DNA from: Methanomicrobiaceae archaeon
GTDB taxonomy: Archaea; Halobacteriota; Methanomicrobia; Methanomicrobiales; Methanomicrobiaceae
DNA length: 64,000 nt
Assembly: GCA_029762625.1 (NCBI GenBank)
Contig: JARVGI010000002.1
Coordinates: 188,772-252,771, forward strand
Reading direction: 5' to 3'
In this document: piece by piece, positions 53,164 through 62,503 of the stretch
Layout: each line of letters begins with the position of its first letter
Position numbering within the stretch: position 1 is the first letter of the stretch
Made by a program: the position numbers and the translations under genes
The notes under the pieces: model-generated
Told to the model about the DNA's origin: nothing
Database searches by the model: none
Seen by the model: the letters and a program-made list of their open reading frames with translations, nothing else

Positions 53164-53175
53164 ATATTTATATTA
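53164..53175 (+). promoter_or_regulatory. TATA-box promoter of the PKD-protein gene
   Basis: ATATTTATATTA is a strong TATA element about 30-40 bases before ATG 53205, implying a leader of about ten bases. Confidence 0.5.
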
Positions 53176-53204
53176 ACCGTCTGCCGCGTTTGAGGGATAG
53201 GAGC

Positions 53205-54524
53205 ATGTGGTCGAGCAGGCGAGCAGTATTGGGTGTCGCATTCATCGTTGGGATCCTCCTCCTGGGGGTAGCGATCCTGATTCCCGGCATCGTTGGTGGG
53301 GGGCAACTCTATGCCCAAAAAGAGATGCCCGGGCCGGAGGGAATGCTTGCCTCCGTCAGCGCCGGGGATGGGTGCAGGGCATACGTCGGAGAAGGGGTGA
53401 GGTTTGCCGGACGGTGTCTTGCGGATGCGGAGACTGCAGACACCCTCCTGTATACGTGGGACTTCGGAGACGGAACCGTGGAACAGGGCAACCTGACCCC
53501 GTACCACCGGTACGCACGCGAGGGGACGTACACGGTGACCCTCACCGTCACCGATACGAACGGTAACACCCGCAGCGACACGGCCGATGTCATCGTGGAA
53601 CCTGTGCCGGAGCAGGAGGACCCGGGCAAAGACCCGGAGGTTACGCCGTCCCCGGCGGCCACGGCCGGCGCCACGCCAACCCCGGGCCCGACCCCCACCG
53701 CAACCGCGACCCGGACGCCTGCACCGACCCGAAGCACCTCCTCCGGCGATGATGAAACCGATATGCTCTGCGATTTTCGTGCCAGCGTACGGGAAGGATC
53801 CGCTCCCCTGACCGTGCAGTTCAGCGACACATCCCCGGCAGTCGCCGACACATGGTCCTGGGGGTTCGGTGACGGGGCCACATCGACCGAGCAGAACCCG
53901 ACCCACGTGTATGCGATCCCGGGTTCCTATTCGGTGTACCTGCATATCGAGGATGAGGGTGGTGAAAGATATGGGGAGATTAAAAACGGCTACATCACGG
54001 TGACCGAACCGCCGGCACCTCCGCAGACGGAATTTTCTGCCGATACCACCGCCGGTGAAGCGCCGCTGACCGTTTCGTTTACCGACCTCTCGGGCGGCAG
54101 TCCCACCTCGTGGGCGTGGGAGTTCGGCGACGGCGGGGCTTCGGCGGACCGGAATCCAACGCACGAATATATAATGTCCGGCACCTACACGGTGACCCTG
54201 ACCGCCGGAAACGAGTTCGGCAGCATCGCCCAGACCAGGGAGGGCTACATCACGGTGACAGCACCTGCACCACCGCCCACAGAGCCGACCGCACCGCCAA
54301 CTGAGGAGCCCACCGTAGAACCGACCGAGGAGCCGACCGTAGAACCGACTGAGGAGCCGACCGTAGAACCGACCGAGGAGCCGAATGATGACGACGATGA
54401 CGACGATGGCGATGATGATGATGATGACGATGACGACCGCTGGCGCGACGATGACGATGAAGATGATGATGACGACGATGACCGCTGGCGCGACGACCGA
54501 CGGCGGGATGACCGGAGGCGGTAA
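53205..54524 (+). CDS. Surface protein with three PKD domains and an Asp/Arg-rich tail
   Basis: A 439-residue protein. An N-terminal membrane helix (about 8-28) anchors it. PKD 1 lies about 45-135 (YTWDFGDGTVEQGN). A Thr/Pro linker (150-180) follows. PKD 2 is about 183-270 (WSWGFGDGATSTEQNPTH) and PKD 3 about 272-358 (WAWEFGDGGASADRNPTHEY). Then come EEPTVEPT repeats and a tail of Asp runs broken by RWRDD, ending in Arg/Asp pairs. PKD domains mediate surface contacts. The acidic tail may bind Ca2+ or act as a polyanion. No C-terminal anchor is seen. ATG 53205 is preferred. Confidence 0.9.
   Translation: MWSSRRAVLGVAFIVGILLLGVAILIPGIVGGGQLYAQKEMPGPEGMLASVSAGDGCRAYVGEGVRFAGRCLADAETADTLLYTWDFGDGTVEQGNLTPYHRYAREGTYTVTLTVTDTNGNTRSDTADVIVEPVPEQEDPGKDPEVTPSPAATAGATPTPGPTPTATATRTPAPTRSTSSGDDETDMLCDFRASVREGSAPLTVQFSDTSPAVADTWSWGFGDGATSTEQNPTHVYAIPGSYSVYLHIEDEGGERYGEIKNGYITVTEPPAPPQTEFSADTTAGEAPLTVSFTDLSGGSPTSWAWEFGDGGASADRNPTHEYIMSGTYTVTLTAGNEFGSIAQTREGYITVTAPAPPPTEPTAPPTEEPTVEPTEEPTVEPTEEPTVEPTEEPNDDDDDDDGDDDDDDDDDRWRDDDDEDDDDDDDRWRDDRRRDDRRR
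54303..54383 (+). repeat. Three 24-bp tandem repeats plus partial copy encoding EEPTVEPT
   Basis: The unit GAGGAGCCGACCGTAGAACC plus GACC or GACT occurs three times (54303-54374), then a partial fourth. Variation is at third positions only (CCC/CCG and ACC/ACT). The repeat lies in frame, between PKD 3 and the acidic tail, and is followed by a GAT/GAC-rich stretch (54384-54524). Confidence 0.85.
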
Positions 54525-54724
54525 TCCTCACCTCCTCCCTTCTTGCCACCCTCCCCCGCTTCCCGGAAAGCTTTTTTTGAAATCGTGCTGCAGTGAGCAC
54601 CGTATTGTGCCGGCGAGCATGGGTGCCGCTGGCCGCAGGCGGTGTGCGAGAGCGTGATGGGGGGGGGGCGGTCGGCAGGGAAGTATCACGATCTTTTTCG
54701 GGCGGTCGGGAGTAACTATGGTGA

Positions 54725-55408
54725 ATGAAGGGCACTGAACACCTCTCGCTTTCCCTCGGCACGATGCTTGTCCTGCTGGCGCCCTGGCTGCCGGAGAATG
54801 CACTGCAGATCGCCGTGCTCTGCGGCGGCGTCGCCATCGGTGCACTCCTGCCCGACACCGACGCGAAGGATTCGAAGATCCATCATATGAACGGCGTCTC
54901 CCGTATCTTCGGGGCTGTCATGCGCCCCCTGATCATCCCCCTTATGCGGGTGATCTACGGCGCACTGGGGTATTCCTTCAACCCCGCCCACCGCAAATCG
55001 CTCCATACGCTCTTCGGCGTGGGCGTGTACTCCGTGCTGCTCTCGCTCCTTATCTGGGTCGCGCTCTCGCTGCTCGACCGGTGGGACCCGGTGGCGCTCC
55101 TCTTCATGGGGGGGCTTGTGGCGGGAGGGGTGCTGCATATCGTCGAAGACTGCTGCACCGTTGCAGGGTGCAGTCCATGCGCCCCGTTCAGAAACACAAA
55201 AATCGCTGGGGGGATCTCCACCGGAAAACGATCCGAACAACGGCCGGTGCATTTCATCGCGTTCCTGGTTGCCGGCGCAGCACTCGCGCTCGGCCTTCGC
55301 CTTCACTACGGCATGCACCCCGAAGCCATCCTGGTCTATGCCGCGCCCGCCCTCCTCCTCTCGTGGGGGCTGTTCTTTTATATCGCGCAGTTCGGGGTAA
55401 AATCGTGA
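54725..55408 (+). CDS. YdjM-like metal-dependent hydrolase, membrane protein
   Basis: A 227-residue membrane protein. It starts with TEHLSLSLGTMLVLLAPW, a typical YdjM/LexA-regulated helix with His, followed by GALLPDTDAKDSKIHH, then NPAHRKSLHTLFGVGV and GGVLHIVEDCCTVAGC. The D-x-D, HRK-x-LHT and H-x3-D residues are the likely metal ligands of the DUF457/YdjM family. The enzyme's substrate is unknown. ATG 54725 is close to the GGTGA site. Confidence 0.85.
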   Translation: MKGTEHLSLSLGTMLVLLAPWLPENALQIAVLCGGVAIGALLPDTDAKDSKIHHMNGVSRIFGAVMRPLIIPLMRVIYGALGYSFNPAHRKSLHTLFGVGVYSVLLSLLIWVALSLLDRWDPVALLFMGGLVAGGVLHIVEDCCTVAGCSPCAPFRNTKIAGGISTGKRSEQRPVHFIAFLVAGAALALGLRLHYGMHPEAILVYAAPALLLSWGLFFYIAQFGVKS

Positions 55409-55455
55409 AAAGAGGGCATACGGGGTTCAGGGCCACAATCCGGCAACTGCCCCGG

Positions 55456-55773
55456 TTATTTCATCTCGGCGCCCCAGATGGTATGCTCGTACCGCTGCGC
55501 TTTTTCGGAGCCCCGGGTGCAGAAGAACATGTTGTTGAGACCCAGCTCCGTGGCGACCGGGCACTGCGGGCAGAGGCACTCCTTCTCGAAGTTGATGCAC
55601 ATGAAGCTCTTCCCGGTCGCACAGAACAACCGCTCGTTTGCATCCTTTGCGCAATTGGTGTATGTGGGACATGTCGGGCAGATACACTTTGATTTGAGGT
55701 TTTCCAGCGCCGCCGCCCGCTCTTCATCGGACATCTTCCTCATCGCTTCCAATTTTTCCTTGAACTTTGTCAT
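55456..55773 (-). CDS. DUF2769 cysteine-rich protein
   Basis: A 105-residue protein. After an N-terminal helix (KFKEKLEAMRKMSDEERAAALENLKS) there are two C-x-C-x2-CP units (CICPTCPTYTNC ... CLCPQCPV) and further Cys residues (FCATGKSFMC, FFCTRG). This matches the DUF2769 family found mainly in methanogens; metal binding is likely and function unknown. ATG 55773 was chosen because the helix starts there. It is convergent with the YdjM-like gene. Confidence 0.85.
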   Translation of the reverse strand: MTKFKEKLEAMRKMSDEERAAALENLKSKCICPTCPTYTNCAKDANERLFCATGKSFMCINFEKECLCPQCPVATELGLNNMFFCTRGSEKAQRYEHTIWGAEMK

Positions 55774-55865
55774 ACGCATCCTCCATGCAGGTATGTGGGT
55801 GCCCATATAGCTAACGATATATATAATTCTCGCTATCGCTGAAACCGGTACTTGCGGGAAGTCCG

Positions 55866-55891
55866 AAAAAACGATGCTGCCCGTCCGGGCA
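55866..55891 (-). terminator. Hairpin plus T6 terminator after EF-2
   Basis: On the minus strand a TGCCCG-GA-CGGGCA hairpin (55878-55891) is followed by a T6 run (55866-55871). It ends the rps12-rps7-EF-2 transcript 28 bases after the stop. Confidence 0.65.
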
Positions 55892-55918
55892 GGAAAAATG
55901 AGGGCGGGTGGGAAACGG

Positions 55919-58111
55919 TCAGGCCAGATAATCGTCCGGCCTGGGGATCTGATCTTTCAGACCTTTTCGTTTGCGGATCTCGCGCACGACATCGTTGAGG
56001 GCGTTCTGCGGGACGGTCTCGAACCCGGCGAACTCGGTGCTCCACATGGCGCGTCCCTCGGTTGCCGAGCGCACGTCACCTGCAAACCCGAAGAGCTCCG
56101 CCACCGGCGCCTTGCCGACGACAGTGACGGTGTCGCCCTCGGACTGCATGTCATAGACCTGCCCGCGGCGGCCCTGGATCTGGCCGGTGGCGCTGCCCAT
56201 GTGCTCCTGCGGGACGGTGATCTGGATGTTCTGCATGGGCTCGAGCAGCGAGTCGCCTGCCATGAGCATGCCTGCCTTGACTGCTGCGCGCACGGCAGGG
56301 ATGACCTGCGCAGGACCGCGGTGGATGGCGTCCTCATGCAGCTTGACATCGACAAGGCGGATCTTGACGTTCTGCACCAGCTCGTCGGCGAGCGGTCCGC
56401 CCGCAAGGGCCTCGCGCCAGCCTTCGAGCACCAGCTCCATGGTCTCGTTGAGGTACTGGATACCCTTGGTCATGTCGATGAACATGTTGGTGCCTTCGAT
56501 GGCCTTGATGCTCTTGGCTTCATCCTTGTCCATACCTGCAGCGACGAGGGCGTCCCTGCGCTCGAGCTGGGGCATGTTCATCGAGACCTCACCGTTCTTC
56601 ATGAGCTCCACGATCTTCGGGTCCATGGGCTCCAGTTCGATATAGAACCGGTTGTGGCGGTTGGGCGACTTGCCCTCCACCGGGCCCGCGGTGCCGGTGA
56701 TCGTCTCGCGGTAGACCACGATCGGCGTCGACGTGACGATCTCCACGCCCTTGTCGCGCTTGATACGGCCCGTGATGATCTCCAGGTGCAGCTCGCCCAT
56801 GCCCGAGATCAGGTGCTCGCCGGTCTCCTCGTTGATGGTGACCGCAACCGTCGGGTCCTCCTTCGCCACCTGGCGGAGCACCGTGACCAGTTTGGGCAGG
56901 TCCTTCATGTTCTTCGCCTCGACGGCGACGGTCATCACCGGCTCGCTGTAGTGCTTGAGGGACTCGAACGGGGTCGTCTCCATTAGGGTGGTGACCGTCG
57001 ATCCGACGATGGCGTCCTTGAGGCCGGTGACCGCGGCAATGTTGCCTGCCGGCAGCTCCTCGACCTCGATACGCTCGGCGCCCATGAAGATGCCCACCTG
57101 GGTGAGGCGGTTGGCCTTCTTGGCGGAGCCCATCACGTACACCTCAGTGCCGCGGCGCAGCCTTCCGGAGAAGAGACGGCCGGTGGCGACTTCGCCTGCG
57201 TGGGGGTCGAAGGAGATGTCGGTGATCATGAGGCCGACCGGACCGTTCGGGTCGCAGTTCAGCATGGCCCTGCCCTCTTTCGTCTCCTTGTCCCCGTGCC
57301 AGATGATGTTGATACGCCGCTTCTGCGCATCGTAGGGGTTGGGCAGGTGCCTGACCACCATGTCGAGCACGACCGCGCTCAGCGGGCTGTTCTTGGCGAG
57401 GTACTTCATGTCCCCGGCTGTACACTTTTCATAGACATCCTTGAACGAGATCCCGCTCTTCTTCATGAAGGGGACCGATACCGCCCAGTTATACAGGGCC
57501 GACCCGAATGCCACCGTTCCCTCGACGGCATCCAGTTTCCAGCCGGCCTTGTAGGCCTCCTCGTTCATGCCCTTGATGAGCTTGTTGACCTTGTCGATCA
57601 CCTTGCCCAGGCGGATCTGCATCTCCATCTCGTCGACCTTGAGCTCGTTGATGAGCCGGTCCACTTTGTTGATGAAGAGCACGGGGCGGACGCCCTCCTT
57701 GAGCGCCTGGCGGAGCACCGTCTCGGTCTGGGGCATGGTTCCTTCCACGGCATCCACGAGCACCACCGCACCGTCGACGGCGCGCATGGCGCGGGTCACG
57801 TCCCCGCCGAAGTCGACGTGGCCGGGGGTGTCGATCATGTTGATGAGGTACTCCTCTCCCCCGTACTCGTGCACCATCGAGACGTTGCTCGAATCGATGG
57901 TGATGCCGCGGGCCTGCTCCTCCTCGTCCGAGTCCATGAAGAGCTGGCGCCCGGCGAGCTCCTCGCTGATCATGCCCGCTCCTGCGAGCAGGTTGTCCGA
58001 AAGGGTTGTCTTTCCGTGATCAATGTGAGCGACGATGCCGATGTTGCGGATATGCTCCGGCTTGTCCATCAGCGTGGTGACTCGCTCAACCATCTTTTTC
58101 CGTCTTGTCAT
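55919..58111 (-). CDS. fusA: Translation elongation factor EF-2
   Basis: A 730-residue archaeal EF-2. GTPase motifs are AHIDHGKTT (G1), GITI (G2), DTPGH (G3) and NKVD (G4). Domain IV carries the diphthamide region [12 protein letters not shown], in which the second His is the modified residue. The C-terminal end is DDYLA. It drives ribosomal translocation. ATG 58111 is favoured over 58120. It follows rps7 by 32 bases in the classical archaeal str order. Confidence 0.97.
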   Translation of the reverse strand: MTRRKKMVERVTTLMDKPEHIRNIGIVAHIDHGKTTLSDNLLAGAGMISEELAGRQLFMDSDEEEQARGITIDSSNVSMVHEYGGEEYLINMIDTPGHVDFGGDVTRAMRAVDGAVVLVDAVEGTMPQTETVLRQALKEGVRPVLFINKVDRLINELKVDEMEMQIRLGKVIDKVNKLIKGMNEEAYKAGWKLDAVEGTVAFGSALYNWAVSVPFMKKSGISFKDVYEKCTAGDMKYLAKNSPLSAVVLDMVVRHLPNPYDAQKRRINIIWHGDKETKEGRAMLNCDPNGPVGLMITDISFDPHAGEVATGRLFSGRLRRGTEVYVMGSAKKANRLTQVGIFMGAERIEVEELPAGNIAAVTGLKDAIVGSTVTTLMETTPFESLKHYSEPVMTVAVEAKNMKDLPKLVTVLRQVAKEDPTVAVTINEETGEHLISGMGELHLEIITGRIKRDKGVEIVTSTPIVVYRETITGTAGPVEGKSPNRHNRFYIELEPMDPKIVELMKNGEVSMNMPQLERRDALVAAGMDKDEAKSIKAIEGTNMFIDMTKGIQYLNETMELVLEGWREALAGGPLADELVQNVKIRLVDVKLHEDAIHRGPAQVIPAVRAAVKAGMLMAGDSLLEPMQNIQITVPQEHMGSATGQIQGRRGQVYDMQSEGDTVTVVGKAPVAELFGFAGDVRSATEGRAMWSTEFAGFETVPQNALNDVVREIRKRKGLKDQIPRPDDYLA

Positions 58112-58143
58112 TGAAACCACCAGAAAAAAAGTGTTATTATCGC

Positions 58144-58758
58144 CTATCTGGCTGATTTGGCCACGCGTTCTCGTTCTTCTTTCTTGCTCACCGAGAAGCA
58201 GCGCGTGTCGCCGTTCGCCGCAGCGATGAGTTCATCCGCAAGGCATGCGCTGACCGATTTTTTCGACTTGTGGGAGGCGTTGCGCACCCCGCGGCTGATG
58301 AAGGTGAGGGCCGAGTCGACCCTGCGCTGGGGTGCCGTGTCCACCGATTTGGGCACATTGATGCCGCCGTACTTCAGGCGCACGGTCTCTTCCCGGGGGC
58401 CCGCGTTGGAGATGGCGTCCACCAGCACCTCGATCGGGTTCTTCTTGGTCTTTTTGTGGATGATCTCGAATGCATCCTTCACGATGCGGATGGTAAGCTC
58501 CTTTTTGCCGGTGTTATGCTCCGTCTGCATCAGCTTGTTGATGAGGCGTTCGACGATGAGCATCTCGCTCTTGGCAAACTGGGTTCCCGCAAGCTTGCCA
58601 CAGGAGTGCGGAACGATCATCGACTGGAGGTTGACATACCTGACCAGCCCGGGGTCCTTGATCTGCACCTCGTTGATATCCCAGCGGTTGAAGAGCAGGT
58701 TCTGCGGCAGCGTTTCCTGCTGTTCTCCGGCATCTACAGTCTGTTCTGCGTCTGTCAT
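58144..58758 (-). CDS. rps7: 30S ribosomal protein S7
   Basis: A 204-residue archaeal-type S7. Typical segments are [66 protein letters not shown] and [24 protein letters not shown]. It nucleates assembly of the 30S head. ATG 58758 follows an AGGTGATG ribosome site. It lies five bases after rps12. Confidence 0.97.
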   Translation of the reverse strand: MTDAEQTVDAGEQQETLPQNLLFNRWDINEVQIKDPGLVRYVNLQSMIVPHSCGKLAGTQFAKSEMLIVERLINKLMQTEHNTGKKELTIRIVKDAFEIIHKKTKKNPIEVLVDAISNAGPREETVRLKYGGINVPKSVDTAPQRRVDSALTFISRGVRNASHKSKKSVSACLADELIAAANGDTRCFSVSKKEERERVAKSAR

Positions 58759-58763
58759 GAACA

Positions 58764-59192
58764 TCACCTGCGCGGCTTCTCCTTGCGTCCGAGCACCATT
58801 TCCTGGAGCGACACGTTGTTGACCGCGGTCACCTGGAAACGCACTCCGGGAATGTCTCCCTTTGAACGGCCCAGCCTGCCGCCGATGCCCTCGATAGTCA
58901 CTTCATCGTGCTCGTCGATGAAATTGATTGCGCCGTCACCGACAGCAAACGCAGTAACCTGGCGCCCGTTTTTGATCAGCTGCACGCGCACGCACTTGCG
59001 GATCGCGGAGTTCGGCTGCTTTGCTTCCACACCCACCTTTTCAAGCACAATCCCACGTGCCTGCGGTGCTCCCTCGAGCGGGTCCGACTTAATATCCAGG
59101 CCAAGCTGGCGGCGCGAGTAGTTCACGTCTCGCCATCTGCGCTTTTTTGCGTCACGCTTGCAGGCTCTGGCTGCAAATTTTCCTTTTCCCAT
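58764..59192 (-). CDS. rps12: 30S ribosomal protein S12
   Basis: A 142-residue archaeal S12 with [15 protein letters not shown] and [10 protein letters not shown], the decoding-site segments. First gene of the minus-strand rps12-rps7-EF-2 unit. In many archaea nusA and rpl30 genes precede it, but here the next gene upstream is divergent (queD), so this operon starts at rps12. Confidence 0.97.
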   Translation of the reverse strand: MGKGKFAARACKRDAKKRRWRDVNYSRRQLGLDIKSDPLEGAPQARGIVLEKVGVEAKQPNSAIRKCVRVQLIKNGRQVTAFAVGDGAINFIDEHDEVTIEGIGGRLGRSKGDIPGVRFQVTAVNNVSLQEMVLGRKEKPRR

Positions 59193-59267
59193 TATATACC
59201 CTCAAAATTCTATTTCACAATGAGATGGGCTGACCTCTTTGAGGTAATAATTTTCGTTCGGGAATGA

Positions 59268-59277
59268 TTTATATATT
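59268..59277 (-). promoter_or_regulatory. TATA-box promoter of the rps12 operon
   Basis: Minus-strand AATATATAAA fits an archaeal TATA box. Transcription would start near 59243 and give a leader of about 50 bases to rps12. Confidence 0.5.
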
Positions 59278-59413
59278 GTGGCCTTCCCCTGCGATCGGTG
59301 CACCGGCGCCGCGCCCGAAAGGCGCGGATGTCGCGGGGAGCATCATCAATTTCTGCCCGAATGCGGTCCCAGCAGACTCATGTCTTATATGGGCGGCTGG
59401 CGAACATTGTACA

Positions 59414-59827
59414 ATGATTTCCCGAATATATAAGGAAGCGTATTTTGAAGCCAGTCACCGTCTCCTCCACTATGCTGGCAAATGCTTCCGGCTCCACGGC
59501 CACCAGTGGCGGGTTGAGGTCTGGGTGGAGGGCCGGGTGGATGAAAGGACCAGTATTCTCGTCGATTACAACTGCATCAAGGAGGTCGTCGGGACATTCG
59601 ATCACCAGGTGATCCTCAACGTCGACGACCCCATGGTCGAGTGCCTCTCCCGCTTCCAGGAGGTCGTCACGACGGACGGGGACCCGACCAGCGAGCTCCT
59701 TGCCGCAGTGATCGCGCAGGCGATCAACGACGCGTGCCGCACGCAGAACCTCGATGCACGCGTGACCCGGATCCGGGTCTGGGAATCCACGAGCTGTTAT
59801 GCAGAGTGTTCCTATGAAGATCAGTGA
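59414..59827 (+). CDS. queD: 6-carboxy-tetrahydropterin synthase QueD
   Basis: A 137-residue protein of the PTPS/QueD family. Zinc ligands are His in EASHRL and HGH in LHGHQW; the catalytic Cys is in GKCFRLHGH. FDHQVILN and [13 protein letters not shown] are also family features. It makes carboxy-tetrahydropterin, the first precursor of the preQ0 used for archaeosine in tRNA. ATG 59414 begins at the conserved strand; a longer frame upstream is not conserved. It overlaps queE by 14 bases. Confidence 0.93.
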   Translation: MISRIYKEAYFEASHRLLHYAGKCFRLHGHQWRVEVWVEGRVDERTSILVDYNCIKEVVGTFDHQVILNVDDPMVECLSRFQEVVTTDGDPTSELLAAVIAQAINDACRTQNLDARVTRIRVWESTSCYAECSYEDQ

Positions 59828-60422
59828 ACTGTTCAGGAGCATTCAGGGCGAGGGGCGCAATCAGGGGTGCATCAGCGTGTTTGTCCGTCTTGCCGGCTGC
59901 AACCTCGACTGCACATGGTGCGATACCCGGTACGCACGCGAGGAGGGGGCCGATATGGCGCCAGAGGAGGTTGCCGCGCAGGTAGGCCGGCTCGGCGGGC
60001 GGCGGGTCTGCATCACCGGAGGAGAACCGCTGCTCCAGGCCGACGAGCTCCTCCTCCTGCTCGACCGGCTCAGGGCGGATCGCTACATTGTGGAAATCGA
60101 GACGAACGGGACGCTCGACTTCCGGCCGTTCCGGGAGTACGCCGCCATTTGCATGGATGTAAAATGCCCCTCATCCGGGGAGACGAGCGATACCTCGCTG
60201 CTCGCGTACCTGACGGCCCGGGACTGCGTGAAATTCGTGGTGGGCGGGCATGCAGACCTGGAGTATGCACGAAGCCTCATCGGCTGCGTCCCTACCGGCC
60301 CCGAGATCCTCGTGACCCCTGTTGAGGGAAGCGACCTTGCCGAGATAGCCGGATACATTCTCGCACACAACCTGCCGGTGCGCCTTCAGGTGCAGCTGCA
60401 CAAAATTATCGGGGTGAAATGA
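59814..60422 (+). CDS. queE: 7-carboxy-7-deazaguanine synthase QueE
   Basis: A 202-residue radical SAM enzyme with the cluster motif C-x3-C-x2-C in [12 protein letters not shown], an N-terminal [11 protein letters not shown], and [10 protein letters not shown]. It rearranges carboxytetrahydropterin to carboxydeazaguanine. ATG 59814 is the start matching the family. The gene overlaps queD (14 bases) and queC (four bases, ATGA), so the three are translationally coupled. Confidence 0.95.
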   Translation: MKISELFRSIQGEGRNQGCISVFVRLAGCNLDCTWCDTRYAREEGADMAPEEVAAQVGRLGGRRVCITGGEPLLQADELLLLLDRLRADRYIVEIETNGTLDFRPFREYAAICMDVKCPSSGETSDTSLLAYLTARDCVKFVVGGHADLEYARSLIGCVPTGPEILVTPVEGSDLAEIAGYILAHNLPVRLQVQLHKIIGVK

Positions 60423-61093
60423 TGAAGGCGGTCTGCCTGCTCTCGGGAGGGATGGATTCCTCTACCCTCGCGTACGTTGCGCGGGACATGGGCTACGCAG
60501 TCTACGCCCTCCATATGACCTACGGACAGCGCACCGAGAACCGAGAACGCGAATGCGCCAAAAAAGTGGCGCAATTGCTCGGCGCACGGGAATTTCTCGG
60601 GATCAATCTAGATTATTTTGCCCGCATCGGGGGCAGCAGCCTCACGGACCGCAGCATGGAGATCACCGACCACGAGGAGGGGCAGGAGGGCATCCCCTCG
60701 ACGTACGTACCATTCCGCAATGCGAACCTGCTCTCCATCGCCACCTCGTACGCCGAGGCGCGCGGTGCGGATGCCATTTTCATCGGCGTGCAGACATCGG
60801 ACTATGCGGGGTACCCGGACTGCCGGCCTGAGTTCATCGATGCCTTCCAGCGCGTGATCGATCTGGGGACCGCCGACGAAACTCATATACGGCTCGTCAC
60901 GCCCTTCGTCCGCCTGAAAAAGGCCGATATCCTGCGCACCGGGATCGATCTCGGGGTGCCCTACGAGCACACCTGGTCGTGCTACCGCAGCGAGGGCCCG
61001 GCCTGCGGGCGGTGCGATTCGTGCCACTACCGTCTGGAGGCGTTCCGGCAGGTGGGGGCCCGGGACCCGATCGCGTACGCGGAGGAGCGGTAA
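60419..61093 (+). CDS. queC: 7-cyano-7-deazaguanine synthase QueC
   Basis: A 224-residue ATP-dependent enzyme with the PP-loop [12 protein letters not shown] near residues 7-18 and a four-Cys zinc site ([15 protein letters not shown]) near the C-terminus. [10 protein letters not shown] and [12 protein letters not shown] are typical. It makes preQ0, used by archaeal tRNA-guanine transglycosylase for archaeosine. It ends on the same base where the NUDIX gene begins (TAATG). Confidence 0.96.
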   Translation: MMKAVCLLSGGMDSSTLAYVARDMGYAVYALHMTYGQRTENRERECAKKVAQLLGAREFLGINLDYFARIGGSSLTDRSMEITDHEEGQEGIPSTYVPFRNANLLSIATSYAEARGADAIFIGVQTSDYAGYPDCRPEFIDAFQRVIDLGTADETHIRLVTPFVRLKKADILRTGIDLGVPYEHTWSCYRSEGPACGRCDSCHYRLEAFRQVGARDPIAYAEER

Positions 61094-61590
61094 TGGAGAT
61101 TTACCGGGGAACGAGGCTGCGCATCGAGAAGCACGATGTTGCGCTCCCCGGGGGGAGGAAAAAAGAGCGGGTGGTGGTGCGGCCGGGCGGGGCGGTCGCC
61201 ATCCTCCCCGTCGAGGAGGACTGCTGCCACCTCATCCGCCAGTACCGCCACGCCATCGACCGCACCATCCTCGAGGCGCCCGCGGGAACGATGGACGAGG
61301 GCGAGACGCCAGAGGAGACCGCCCGCCGGGAACTGATCGAGGAGACGGGGATGGCCGCAGAAACGCTGACCCCGCGGGGCTATATCTACACCACGCCGGG
61401 ATTTACCGACGAGGTCATCCACCTGTTTGAGGCGCGCGGGCTCTCCCGCTCGGGCGCGTATGCCATGGATGAGGACGAGGTGATTGAGCCGGTACGCGTG
61501 GCGCGTGACGCCCTGCCCGGGATGATCCGCGACGGTACAATCGTCGATGCAAAGACCATCTGCCTTATCTGCCGCTGTTTCGGGTGGTAG
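61093..61590 (+). CDS. NUDIX hydrolase, ADP-ribose pyrophosphatase-like
   Basis: A 165-residue enzyme. The Nudix box G-x5-E-x7-REL-x-EE-x-G is complete (GTMDEGETPEETARRELIEE and on). Upstream RQYRHAIDRTILEAPAG is typical of ADP-ribose pyrophosphatases. It begins one base into the queC stop and overlaps the downstream hydrolase by seven bases. A housecleaning role is likely, and the overlap suggests a shared transcript with queDEC. Confidence 0.92.
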   Translation: MEIYRGTRLRIEKHDVALPGGRKKERVVVRPGGAVAILPVEEDCCHLIRQYRHAIDRTILEAPAGTMDEGETPEETARRELIEETGMAAETLTPRGYIYTTPGFTDEVIHLFEARGLSRSGAYAMDEDEVIEPVRVARDALPGMIRDGTIVDAKTICLICRCFGW

Positions 61591-62465
61591 CATTGCATCG
61601 CGGGTTTGTATTCCTCATCAGCATCCTGCTGGCCGCCCCCCTCTGTGCAGGTTGCACGGCGCCCGGGGATTCGGGTGCCTACCGCGTCGCCGAAAACGGC
61701 ACGCTCACGATCACGGCCCCCTCCCCGGACTTCTCGGCAACGGTCATCGAGGCGCATGACGGCGTTTCTCTCAGCCGCGTGGTCTTTGAAAACCCGGGAG
61801 GGCGCGTCTATGCCCTGCTTGCCGCCCCCGACACCCCCTCGGCGGCGATCGTGTATGCGCCGGGCGCCGGAATGGGGGCAGAAGCGCACCACGACCGCGC
61901 GTTCCGCTATGCAACGAAGGGCATCGCGTTCATGGTCGTCGATATCCGCGGGCACGGGGGCGAAACCTCCGGCTATTCCATGAACCTCGAAAGGGATTAC
62001 GGGTTCTTTGAAAAAGGACGGTGGCCGCAGTACTACCGGATCGTGCAGGATCTGATGATCGCCCGCGCCATGCTCGGGGATCGCTATGGTGTTCCCGTGT
62101 ACGCTGCAGGATCGAGTGACGGCGGGCGGTATGCGGCGATTGCTGCAGCCACCGATGAAGATTTCGCAGGATATTTCGGCGTCTCGACCTCGGGGTTCAG
62201 TCGTGCGGGCGAGCAGTACACCGGAGCGCTTCGCACCTTCCTGCTCTCCATCGACCCCGAATGCACCATCGGTGCGATCTCCCCACGCCCCGTGCGCATC
62301 TTCCACGCTCCCCTTGACCGGGTCATCGCCTACGATCAGGGGATGGCGCTCTTCAACCGCGCCCGTGAACCGAAGGATTTCATCGCCTTCAACGGCACCC
62401 ACGGCATCTGCGATGAGGTCGATGACCGGGTGATTGCAGACGTCCTCACCTTTAAAGCACCCTGA
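61584..62465 (+). CDS. Alpha/beta-hydrolase-fold lipoprotein
   Basis: A 293-residue exported protein. The signal peptide ends at a lipobox (APLCAGC, Cys about 24). The hydrolase fold shows IVYAPGAGMGAEA (oxyanion loop), VVDIRGHGGETSG, a nucleophile-elbow-like GSSDGGRYAA (Ser or Asp) and a late HGICDEVDD with His. It is probably an esterase or peptidase on the outer side of the membrane; the catalytic triad is tentative. The start is GTG 61584 or TTG 61593. It lies at the end of the que-nudix gene run. Confidence 0.82.
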   Translation: MVALHRGFVFLISILLAAPLCAGCTAPGDSGAYRVAENGTLTITAPSPDFSATVIEAHDGVSLSRVVFENPGGRVYALLAAPDTPSAAIVYAPGAGMGAEAHHDRAFRYATKGIAFMVVDIRGHGGETSGYSMNLERDYGFFEKGRWPQYYRIVQDLMIARAMLGDRYGVPVYAAGSSDGGRYAAIAAATDEDFAGYFGVSTSGFSRAGEQYTGALRTFLLSIDPECTIGAISPRPVRIFHAPLDRVIAYDQGMALFNRAREPKDFIAFNGTHGICDEVDDRVIADVLTFKAP

Positions 62466-62503
62466 ACGTGAAGAATATATGATTCTTTACTGGAGAAGGG
62501 AGA

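Noticed and set aside
54303-54383. CRISPR-like short repeats
   Set aside because: The 24-bp units are directly tandem, in reading frame and coding, with no spacers.
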